NCBI GenBank assembly: GCA_039566865.1
Contig: CM076947.1
Span: forward strand, 21,887,501 to 21,951,500
Length of the DNA: 64,000 nt
Origin: Aurelia coerulea
Lineage: Eukaryota; Cnidaria; Scyphozoa; Semaeostomeae; Ulmaridae
Direction of reading: 5' to 3'
The translations under genes were made by a program, and so were the position numbers. Below, one piece after another: positions 50,241 to 61,550 of this stretch. Under the pieces are notes generated by a model, which was not told the origin of the DNA, searched no databases, and saw only the letters and a program-made list of their open reading frames with translations. The number at the start of each line of letters is the position of its first letter. The stretch's first letter is position 1.

Positions 50241-52502
50241 CTCAGCGTCAGCGTTTAATGATGCATCGGAACATTGCTATTAAAAATCAATTGATGAGAT
50301 TCTCTGCCTTAATGGAATAGATGCTTTTCGGTGGTAGTGATTCTGTACCAAATTCTCGCATCTATTGCAATCTATTTAAAGCTCAATATCTCTGCTCTTA
50401 AAATACTTACAGAGTTCTGATTGACTTTTTTGAACTCAGCGTTTAATTTTGCATCGGAACATTGCTATTAGAAATCAATTGATGAGTGTCTCTGCCTTAA
50501 TGGAATAGATGCTTTTCGGTGGTAGTGATTCTGTACGAAATTCTCGCATCTATTGCAATCTGTTTAAAGCTCAATATCTCTGCTCTTAAAATACTTACAG
50601 AGTTCTGATTGACTTTTTTGAACTCAGCGTTTAATGATGCATCGGAACATTGCTATTAAAAATCAATTGATGAGTTTCTCTGCCTTAATGGAATAGATGC
50701 TTTTCGGTGGTAGTGATTCTGTACGAAATTCTCGCATCTATTGCAATCTGTTTAAAGCTCAATAACTCTGTTCTTAAAATACTTACAGAGTTCTGATTGA
50801 CTTTTTTGAACTCAGCGTTTAATTTTGCATCGGAACGTTGCTATTAAAAGTCAATTGATGAGTTTCTCTGCCTTAATGGAATAGATGCTTTTCGGTGGTA
50901 GTGATTCTGTACCAAATTCTCGCATCTATTGTAATCTGTTTAAAGCTCAACATCTCTGCTCTTAAAATACTTACAGAGTTCTGATTGACTTTTTTGAACT
51001 CACCGTTCAATTTTGCATCGGAGCATTGCTATTAGAAATCAATTGATGAGTTTCTCTGCCTTAATGGAATAGATGCTTTTCGGTGGTAGTGATTCTGTAC
51101 CAAATTCTCGCATCTATTGCAATCTGTTTAAAGCTCAATATCTCTGCTCTTAAAATACTTACAGAGTTCTGATTGACTTTTTTGAACTCAGCGTTTAATG
51201 ATGCATCGGAACATTGCTATTAAAGATCAATTGATGAGTTTCTCTGCCTTAATGGAATAGATGCTTTTCGGTGGTAGTGATTCTGTACCAAATTCTCGCA
51301 TCTATTGCAATCTGTTTAAAGCTCAATATCTCTGTTCTTAAAATACTTACAGAGTTCTGATTGACTTTTTGGAACTCAGCGTTTAATTTTGCATCGGAAC
51401 GTTGCTATTAAAAGTCAATTGATGAGTTTCTCTGCCTTAATGGAATAGATGCTTTTCGGTGGTAGTGATTCTGTACCAAATTCTCGCATCTATTGCAATC
51501 TGTTTAAAGCTCAATATCTCTGCTCTTAAAATACTTACAGAGTTCTGATTGACTTTTTTGAACTCAGCGTTTAACTTTGCATGGGAACATTGCTATTAGA
51601 AATCAATTGATGAGTTTCTCTGCCTTAATGGAATAGATGCTTTTCGGTGGTAGTGATTCTGTACGAAATTCTCGCATCTATTGCAATCTGTTTAAAGCTC
51701 AATATCTCTGCTCTTAAAATACTTACAGAGTTCTCATTGACTTTTTTGAACTCAGCGTTTAATGATGCATCGGAACATTGCTATTAATAATCAATTGATG
51801 AGATTCTCTGCCTTAATGGAATAGATGCTTTTCGGTGGTAGTGATTCTGTACCAAATTCTCGCATCTATTGCAATCTATTTAAAGCTCAATATCTCTGCT
51901 CTTAAAATACTTACAGAGTTCTGATTGACTTTTTGGAACTCAGCGTTTAATTTTGCATCGGAACATTGCTATTAAAAATCAATTGATGGGTCTCTCTGCC
52001 TTAATGGAATAGATGCTTTTCGGTGGTAGTGATTCTGTACGAAATTCTCGCATCTATTGCAATCTGTTTAAAGCTTAATATCTCTGCTCTTAAAATACTT
52101 ACAGAGTTCTGATTGACTTTTTTGAACTCAGCGTTTAACTTTGCATGGGAACATTGCTATTAGAAATCAATTGATGAGTTTCTCTGCCTTAATGGAATAG
52201 ATGCTTTTCGGTGGTAGTGATTCTGTACCAAATTCTCGCTTCTATTGCAATCTGTTTAAAGCTCAATATCTCTGCTCTTAAAATACTTACAGAGTTCTGA
52301 TTGACTTTTTTGAACTCAGCGTTTAATTTTGCATCGGAACATTGCTATTAAAAGTCAATTGATGAGTTTCTCTGCCTTAATGGAATAGATGCTTTTCGGT
52401 GGTAGTGATTCTGTACGAAATTCTCGCATCTATTGCAATCTGTTTAAAGCTCAATATCTCTGCTCTTAAAATACTTAAAGAGTTCTGATTGACTTTTTTG
52501 AA
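50241..52502. repeat. 12-monomer higher-order repeat (2262 bp)
   Basis: Bounded by the duplicated CAGCGT hexamers at 50243 and 52505: 12 x 188 plus 6. Monomers one to eight match those of the following 13-mer (ATGATGC/GAGATTCTC; CTGTACGAAA; AATAACTCTG; ATTGTAATC/AACATC; CCGTTCAA; AAAGATC; CTTTTTGG; AACTTTGCATGGG). Monomers nine to eleven differ (CTCATTGAC with TAATAATC; GATGGGTCTC with AAAGCTTAATATC; a second AACTTTGCATGGG copy with CGCTTCT). It looks like an earlier form of the unit. Confidence 0.9.
50243..50254. repeat. CAGCGT hexamer duplication, unit marker 1 of 6
   Basis: The tract reads CTCAGCGTCAGCGTTTAATG, where other monomers have CTCAGCGTTTAATG: a 6-bp tandem duplication of CAGCGT, giving a 194-bp monomer. 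It is always linked upstream to CTTAAAGAG (C30A) and downstream to ATGATGC and GAGATTCTC. The other five are at 52505, 54955, 57029, 59479 and 61553. It occurs nowhere left of 50 kb, so it arose once and spread with the unit. Confidence 0.95.
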
Positions 52503-54952
52503 CTCAGCGTCAGCGTTTAATGATGCATCGGAACATTGCTATTAAAAATCAATTGATGAGATTCTCTGCCTTAATGGAATAGATGCTTTTCGGTGGTAGT
52601 GATTCTGTACCAAATTCTCGCATCTATTGCAATCTATTTAAAGCTCAATATCTCTGCTCTTAAAATACTTACAGAGTTCTGATTGACTTTTTTGAACTCA
52701 GCGTTTAATTTTGCATCGGAACATTGCTATTAAAAATCAATTGATGAGTCTCTCTGCCTTAATGGAATAGATGCTTTTCGGTGGTAGTGATTCTGTACGA
52801 AATTCTCGCATCTATTGCAATCTGTTTAAAGCTCAATATCTCTGCTCTTAAAATACTTACAGAGTTCTGATTGACTTTTTTGAACTCAGCGTTTAATGAT
52901 GCATCGGAACATTGCTATTAAAAATCAATTGATGAGTTTCTCTGCCTTAATGGAATAGATGCTTTTCGGTGGTAGTGATTCTGTACGAAATTCTCGCATC
53001 TATTGCAATCTGTTTAAAGCTCAATAACTCTGTTCTTAAAATACTTACAGAGTTCTGATTGACTTTTTTGAACTCAGCGTTTAATTTTGCATCGGAACGT
53101 TGCTATTAAAAGTCAATTGATGAGTTTCTCTGCCTTAATGGAATAGATGCTTTTCGGTGGTAGTGATTCTGTACCAAATTCTCGCATCTATTGTAATCTG
53201 TTTAAAGCTCAACATCTCTGCTCTTAAAATACTTACAGAGTTCTGATTGACTTTTTTGAACTCACCGTTCAATTTTGCATCGGAGCATTGCTATTAGAAA
53301 TCAATTGATGAGTTTCTCTGCCTTAATGGAATAGATGCTTTTCGGTGGTAGTGATTCTGTACCAAATTCTCGCATCTATTGCAATCTGTTTAAAGCTCAA
53401 TATCTCTGCTCTTAAAATACTTACAGAGTTCTGATTGACTTTTTTGAACTCAGCGTTTAATGATGCATCGGAACATTGCTATTAAAGATCAATTGATGAG
53501 TTTCTCTGCCTTAATGGAATAGATGCTTTTCGGTGGTAGTGATTCTGTACCAAATTCTCGCATCTATTGCAATCTGTTTAAAGCTCAATATCTCTGTTCT
53601 TAAAATACTTACAGAGTTCTGATTGACTTTTTGGAACTCAGCGTTTAATTTTGCATCGGAACGTTGCTATTAAAAGTCAATTGATGAGTTTCTCTGCCTT
53701 AATGGAATAGATGCTTTTCGGTGGTAGTGATTCTGTACCAAATTCTCGCATCTATTGCAATCTGTTTAAAGCTCAATATCTCTGCTCTTAAAATACTTAC
53801 AGAGTTCTGATTGACTTTTTTGAACTCAGCGTTTAACTTTGCATGGGAACATTGCTATTAGAAATCAATTGATGAGTTTCTCTGCCTTAATGGAATAGAT
53901 GCTTTTCGGTGGTAGTGATTCTGTACCAAATTCTCGCTTCTATTGCAATCTGTTTAAAGCTCAATATCTCTGCTCTTAAAATACTTACAGAATTCTCAAT
54001 GACTTTTTTGAACTCAGCGTTTAATTTTGCATCGGAACATTGCTATTAAAAATCAATTGATGAGTTTCTCTGCCTTAATGGAATAGATGCTTTTCGGTGG
54101 TAGTGATTCTGTACGAAATTCTCGCATCTATTGCAATCTGTTTAAAGCTCAATATATCTGCTCTTAAAATACTTACAGAGTTCTGATTGACTTTTTTGAA
54201 CTCAGCGTTTAATGATACATCGGAACATTGCTATTAAAAATCAATTGATGAGATTCTCTGCCTTAATGGAATAGATGCTTTTCGGTGGTAGTGATTCTGT
54301 ACCAAATTCTCGCATCTATTGCAATCTGTTTAAAGCTCAATATCTCTGTTCTTAAAATACTTACAGAGTTCTGATTGACTTTTTTGAACTCAGCGTTTAA
54401 TTTTGCATCGGAACGTTGCTATTAAAAGTCAATTGATGAGTTTCTCTGCCTTAATGGAATAGATGCTTTTCGGTGGTAGTGATTCTGTACCAAATTCTCG
54501 CATCCATTGCAATCTGTTTAAAGCTCAATATCTCTGCTCTTAAAATACTTACAGAGTTCTCAATGACTTTTTTGAACTCACCGTTCAATTTTGCATCGGA
54601 GCATTGCTATTAAAAATCAATTGATGAGTTTCTCTGCCTTAATGGAATAGATGCTTTTCGGTGGTAGTGATTCTGTACCAAATTCTCGCATCTATTGCAA
54701 TCTATTTAAAGCTCAATATCTCTGCTCTTAAAATACTTACAGAGTTCTGATTGACTTTTTTGAACTCAGCGTTTAATTTTGCATCGGAACATTGCTATTA
54801 AAAGTCAATTGATGAGTTTCTCTGCCTTAATGGAATAGATGCTTTTCGGTGGTAGTGATTCTGTACGAAATTCTCGCATCTATTGCAATCTGTTTAAAGC
54901 TCAATATCTCTGCTCTTAAAATACTTAAAGAGTTCTGATTGACTTTTTTGAA
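52503..54952. repeat. 13-monomer unit, first copy (2450 bp)
   Basis: Runs between hexamer insertions at 52505 and 54955: 13 x 188 plus 6. It lacks three substitutions found in all later units (C at 53155, A at 53519, C at 53363; later copies have A, G and A). It has C at 54364, where the two later 13-mers have G. Monomers nine and ten (53959-54334) carry CAGAATTCTC, AATATATCTG and ATGATACATC and are absent from the 11-mers. Confidence 0.92.
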
Positions 54953-57026
54953 CTCAGCGTCAGCGTTTAATGATGCATCGGAACATTGCTATTAAAAATC
55001 AATTGATGAGATTCTCTGCCTTAATGGAATAGATGCTTTTCGGTGGTAGTGATTCTGTACCAAATTCTCGCATCTATTGCAATCTATTTAAAGCTCAATA
55101 TCTCTGCTCTTAAAATACTTACAGAGTTCTGATTGACTTTTTTGAACTCAGCGTTTAATTTTGCATCGGAACATTGCTATTAAAAATCAATTGATGAGTC
55201 TCTCTGCCTTAATGGAATAGATGCTTTTCGGTGGTAGTGATTCTGTACGAAATTCTCGCATCTATTGCAATCTGTTTAAAGCTCAATATCTCTGCTCTTA
55301 AAATACTTACAGAGTTCTGATTGACTTTTTTGAACTCAGCGTTTAATGATGCATCGGAACATTGCTATTAAAAATCAATTGATGAGTTTCTCTGCCTTAA
55401 TGGAATAGATGCTTTTCGGTGGTAGTGATTCTGTACGAAATTCTCGCATCTATTGCAATCTGTTTAAAGCTCAATAACTCTGTTCTTAAAATACTTACAG
55501 AGTTCTGATTGACTTTTTTGAACTCAGCGTTTAATTTTGCATCGGAACGTTGCTATTAAAAGTCAATTGATGAGTTTCTCTGCCTTAATGGAATAGATGC
55601 TTTTAGGTGGTAGTGATTCTGTACCAAATTCTCGCATCTATTGTAATCTGTTTAAAGCTCAACATCTCTGCTCTTAAAATACTTACAGAGTTCTGATTGA
55701 CTTTTTTGAACTCACCGTTCAATTTTGCATCGGAGCATTGCTATTAGAAATCAATTGATGAGTTTCTCTGCCTTAATGGAATAGATGCTTTTCGGTGGTA
55801 GTGATTCTGTACAAAATTCTCGCATCTATTGCAATCTGTTTAAAGCTCAATATCTCTGCTCTTAAAATACTTACAGAGTTCTGATTGACTTTTTTGAACT
55901 CAGCGTTTAATGATGCATCGGAACATTGCTATTAAAGATCAATTGATGAGTTTCTCTGCCTTAATGGAGTAGATGCTTTTCGGTGGTAGTGATTCTGTAC
56001 CAAATTCTCGCATCTATTGCAATCTGTTTAAAGCTCAATATCTCTGTTCTTAAAATACTTACAGAGTTCTGATTGACTTTTTGGAACTCAGCGTTTAATT
56101 TTGCATCGGAACGTTGCTATTAAAAGTCAATTGATGAGTTTCTCTGCCTTAATGGAATAGATGCTTTTCGGTGGTAGTGATTCTGTACCAAATTCTCGCA
56201 TCTATTGCAATCTGTTTAAAGCTCAATATCTCTGCTCTTAAAATACTTACAGAGTTCTGATTGACTTTTTTGAACTCAGCGTTTAACTTTGCATGGGAAC
56301 ATTGCTATTAGAAATCAATTGATGAGTTTCTCTGCCTTAATGGAATAGATGCTTTTCGGTGGTAGTGATTCTGTACCAAATTCTCGCTTCTATTGCAATC
56401 TGTTTAAAGCTCAATATCTCTGTTCTTAAAATACTTACAGAGTTCTGATTGACTTTTTTGAACTCAGCGTTTAATTTTGCATCGGAACGTTGCTATTAAA
56501 AGTCAATTGATGAGTTTCTCTGCCTTAATGGAATAGATGCTTTTCGGTGGTAGTGATTCTGTACCAAATTCTCGCATCCATTGCAATCTGTTTAAAGCTC
56601 AATATCTCTGCTCTTAAAATACTTACAGAGTTCTCAATGACTTTTTTGAACTCACCGTTCAATTTTGCATCGGAGCATTGCTATTAAAAATCAATTGATG
56701 AGTTTCTCTGCCTTAATGGAATAGATGCTTTTCGGTGGTAGTGATTCTGTACCAAATTCTCGCATCTATTGCAATCTATTTAAAGCTCAATATCTCTGCT
56801 CTTAAAATACTTACAGAGTTCTGATTGACTTTTTTGAACTCAGCGTTTAATTTTGCATCGGAACATTGCTATTAAAAGTCAATTGATGAGTTTCTCTGCC
56901 TTAATGGAATAGATGCTTTTCGGTGGTAGTGATTCTGTACGAAATTCTCGCATCTATTGCAATCTGTTTAAAGCTCAATATCTCTGCTCTTAAAATACTT
57001 AAAGAGTTCTGATTGACTTTTTTGAA
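54953..57026. repeat. 11-monomer unit, first copy (2074 bp)
   Basis: 11 x 188 plus 6, bounded by hexamers at 54955 and 57029. It equals the 13-mer with monomers nine and ten removed: CTCGCTTCTATT is followed directly by the TGTTC/CTGATT/ACGTTG monomer. It carries the derived bases at TTTTAGGTGG (55605), ACAAAATTC (near 55811) and GGAGTAGATG (near 55968). With the preceding 13-mer it forms a 24-mer. Confidence 0.93.
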
Positions 57027-59476
57027 CTCAGCGTCAGCGTTTAATGATGCATCGGAACATTGCTATTAAAAATCAATTGATGAGATTCTCTGCCTTAATG
57101 GAATAGATGCTTTTCGGTGGTAGTGATTCTGTACCAAATTCTCGCATCTATTGCAATCTATTTAAAGCTCAATATCTCTGCTCTTAAAATACTTACAGAG
57201 TTCTGATTGACTTTTTTGAACTCAGCGTTTAATTTTGCATCGGAACATTGCTATTAAAAATCAATTGATGAGTCTCTCTGCCTTAATGGAATAGATGCTT
57301 TTCGGTGGTAGTGATTCTGTACGAAATTCTCGCATCTATTGCAATCTGTTTAAAGCTCAATATCTCTGCTCTTAAAATACTTACAGAGTTCTGATTGACT
57401 TTTTTGAACTCAGCGTTTAATGATGCATCGGAACATTGCTATTAAAAATCAATTGATGAGTTTCTCTGCCTTAATGGAATAGATGCTTTTCGGTGGTAGT
57501 GATTCTGTACGAAATTCTCGCATCTATTGCAATCTGTTTAAAGCTCAATAACTCTGTTCTTAAAATACTTACAGAGTTCTGATTGACTTTTTTGAACTCA
57601 GCGTTTAATTTTGCATCGGAACGTTGCTATTAAAAGTCAATTGATGAGTTTCTCTGCCTTAATGGAATAGATGCTTTTAGGTGGTAGTGATTCTGTACCA
57701 AATTCTCGCATCTATTGTAATCTGTTTAAAGCTCAACATCTCTGCTCTTAAAATACTTACAGAGTTCTGATTGACTTTTTTGAACTCACCGTTCAATTTT
57801 GCATCGGAGCATTGCTATTAGAAATCAATTGATGAGTTTCTCTGCCTTAATGGAATAGATGCTTTTCGGTGGTAGTGATTCTGTACAAAATTCTCGCATC
57901 TATTGCAATCTGTTTAAAGCTCAATATCTCTGCTCTTAAAATACTTACAGAGTTCTGATTGACTTTTTTGAACTCAGCGTTTAATGATGCATCGGAACAT
58001 TGCTATTAAAGATCAATTGATGAGTTTCTCTGCCTTAATGGAGTAGATGCTTTTCGGTGGTAGTGATTCTGTACCAAATTCTCGCATCTATTGCAATCTG
58101 TTTAAAGCTCAATATCTCTGTTCTTAAAATACTTACAGAGTTCTGATTGACTTTTTGGAACTCAGCGTTTAATTTTGCATCGGAACGTTGCTATTAAAAG
58201 TCAATTGATGAGTTTCTCTGCCTTAATGGAATAGATGCTTTTCGGTGGTAGTGATTCTGTACCAAATTCTCGCATCTATTGCAATCTGTTTAAAGCTCAA
58301 TATCTCTGCTCTTAAAATACTTACAGAGTTCTGATTGACTTTTTTGAACTCAGCGTTTAACTTTGCATGGGAACATTGCTATTAGAAATCAATTGATGAG
58401 TTTCTCTGCCTTAATGGAATAGATGCTTTTCGGTGGTAGTGATTCTGTACCAAATTCTCGCTTCTATTGCAATCTGTTTAAAGCTCAATATCTCTGCTCT
58501 TAAAATACTTACAGAGTTCTCAATGACTTTTTTGAACTCAGCGTTTAATTTTGCATCGGAACATTGCTATTAAAAATCAATTGATGAGTTTCTCTGCCTT
58601 AATGGAATAGATGCTTTTCGGTGGTAGTGATTCTGTACGAAATTCTCGCATCTATTGCAATCTGTTTAAAGCTCAATATATCTGCTCTTAAAATACTTAC
58701 AGAGTTCTGATTGACTTTTTTGAACTCAGCGTTTAATGATACATCGGAACATTGCTATTAAAAATCAATTGATGAGATTCTCTGCCTTAATGGAATAGAT
58801 GCTTTTCGGTGGTAGTGATTCTGTACCAAATTCTCGCATCTATTGCAATCTGTTTAAAGCTCAATATCTCTGTTCTTAAAATACTTAGAGAGTTCTGATT
58901 GACTTTTTTGAACTCAGCGTTTAATTTTGCATCGGAACGTTGCTATTAAAAGTCAATTGATGAGTTTCTCTGCCTTAATGGAATAGATGCTTTTCGGTGG
59001 TAGTGATTCTGTACCAAATTCTCGCATCCATTGCAATCTGTTTAAAGCTCAATATCTCTGCTCTTAAAATACTTACAGAGTTCTCAATGACTTTTTTGAA
59101 CTCACCGTTCAATTTTGCATCGGAGCATTGCTATTAAAAATCAATTGATGAGTTTCTCTGCCTTAATGGAATAGATGCTTTTCGGTGGTAGTGATTCTGT
59201 ACCAAATTCTCGCATCTATTGCAATCTATTTAAAGCTCAATATCTCTGCTCTTAAAATACTTACAGAGTTCTGATTGACTTTTTTGAACTCAGCGTTTAA
59301 TTTTGCATCGGAACATTGCTATTAAAAGTCAATTGATGAGTTTCTCTGCCTTAATGGAATAGATGCTTTTCGGTGGTAGTGATTCTGTACGAAATTCTCG
59401 CATCTATTGCAATCTGTTTAAAGCTCAATATCTCTGCTCTTAAAATACTTAAAGAGTTCTGATTGACTTTTTTGAA
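57027..59476. repeat. 13-monomer unit, second copy (2450 bp)
   Basis: This starts the second 24-mer, 4524 bp after 52503. It differs from the first 13-mer at 57679, 57887 and 58043, where it has the derived base, and has G at 58888 (CTTAGAGAG). Its extra monomer pair lies at 58483-58858. It lacks the CAGAATTCTC change of the first copy and reads CAGAGTTCTC. Confidence 0.93.
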
Positions 59477-61550
59477 CTCAGCGTCAGCGTTTAATGATGC
59501 ATCGGAACATTGCTATTAAAAATCAATTGATGAGATTCTCTGCCTTAATGGAATAGATGCTTTTCGGTGGTAGTGATTCTGTACCAAATTCTCGCATCTA
59601 TTGCAATCTATTTAAAGCTCAATATCTCTGCTCTTAAAATACTTACAGAGTTCTGATTGACTTTTTTGAACTCAGCGTTTAATTTTGCATCGGAACATTG
59701 CTATTAAAAATCAATTGATGAGTCTCTCTGCCTTAATGGAATAGATGCTTTTCGGTGGTAGTGATTCTGTACGAAATTCTCGCATCTATTGCAATCTGTT
59801 TAAAGCTCAATATCTCTGCTCTTAAAATACTTACAGAGTTCTGATTGACTTTTTTGAACTCAGCGTTTAATGATGCATCGGAACATTGCTATTAAAAATC
59901 AATTGATGAGTTTCTCTGCCTTAATGGAATAGATGCTTTTCGGTGGTAGTGATTCTGTACGAAATTCTCGCATCTATTGCAATCTGTTTAAAGCTCAATA
60001 ACTCTGTTCTTAAAATACTTACAGAGTTCTGATTGACTTTTTTGAACTCAGCGTTTAATTTTGCATCGGAACGTTGCTATTAAAAGTCAATTGATGAGTT
60101 TCTCTGCCTTAATGGAATAGATGCTTTTAGGTGGTAGTGATTCTGTACCAAATTCTCGCATCTATTGTAATCTGTTTAAAGCTCAACATCTCTGCTCTTA
60201 AAATACTTACAGAGTTCTGATTGACTTTTTTGAACTCACCGTTCAATTTTGCATCGGAGCATTGCTATTAGAAATCAATTGATGAGTTTCTCTGCCTTAA
60301 TGGAATAGATGCTTTTCGGTGGTAGTGATTCTGTACAAAATTCTCGCATCTATTGCAATCTGTTTAAAGCTCAATATCTCTGCTCTTAAAATACTTACAG
60401 AGTTCTGATTGACTTTTTTGAACTCAGCGTTTAATGATGCATCGGAACATTGCTATTAAAGATCAATTGATGAGTTTCTCTGCCTTAATGGAGTAGATGC
60501 TTTTCGGTGGTAGTGATTCTGTACCAAATTCTCGCATCTATTGCAATCTGTTTAAAGCTCAATATCTCTGTTCTTAAAATACTTACAGAGTTCTGATTGA
60601 CTTTTTGGAACTCAGCGTTTAATTTTGCATCGGAACGTTGCTATTAAAAGTCAATTGATGAGTTTCTCTGCCTTAATGGAATAGATGCTTTTCGGTGGTA
60701 GTGATTCTGTACCAAATTCTCGCATCTATTGCAATCTGTTTAAAGCTCAATATCTCTGCTCTTAAAATACTTACAGAGTTCTGATTGACTTTTTTGAACT
60801 CAGCGTTTAACTTTGCATGGGAACATTGCTATTAGAAATCAATTGATGAGTTTCTCTGCCTTAATGGAATAGATGCTTTTCGGTGGTAGTGATTCTGTAC
60901 CAAATTCTCGCTTCTATTGCAATCTGTTTAAAGCTCAATATCTCTGTTCTTAAAATACTTACAGAGTTCTGATTGACTTTTTTGAACTCAGCGTTTAATT
61001 TTGCATCGGAACGTTGCTATTAAAAGTCAATTGATGAGTTTCTCTGCCTTAATGGAATAGATGCTTTTCGGTGGTAGTGATTCTGTACCAAATTCTCGCA
61101 TCCATTGCAATCTGTTTAAAGCTCAATATCTCTGCTCTTAAAATACTTACAGAGTTCTCAATGACTTTTTTGAACTCACCGTTCAATTTTGCATCGGAGC
61201 ATTGCTATTAAAAATCAATTGATGAGTTTCTCTGCCTTAATGGAATAGATGCTTTTCGGTGGTAGTGATTCTGTACCAAATTCTCGCATCTATTGCAATC
61301 TATTTAAAGCTCAATATCTCTGCTCTTAAAATACTTACAGAGTTCTGATTGACTTTTTTGAACTCAGCGTTTAATTTTGCATCGGAACATTGCTATTAAA
61401 AGTCAATTGATGAGTTTCTCTGCCTTAATGGAATAGATGCTTTTCGGTGGTAGTGATTCTGTACGAAATTCTCGCATCTATTGCAATCTGTTTAAAGCTC
61501 AATATCTCTGCTCTTAAAATACTTAAAGAGTTCTGATTGACTTTTTTGAA
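59477..61550. repeat. 11-monomer unit, second copy (2074 bp)
   Basis: Repeats 54953-57026 at exactly 4524 bp with no difference found by eye. It includes the derived TTTTAGGTGG, ACAAAATTC and GGAGTAGATG sites and CTTACAGAG in the monomer after the missing pair. Confidence 0.93.
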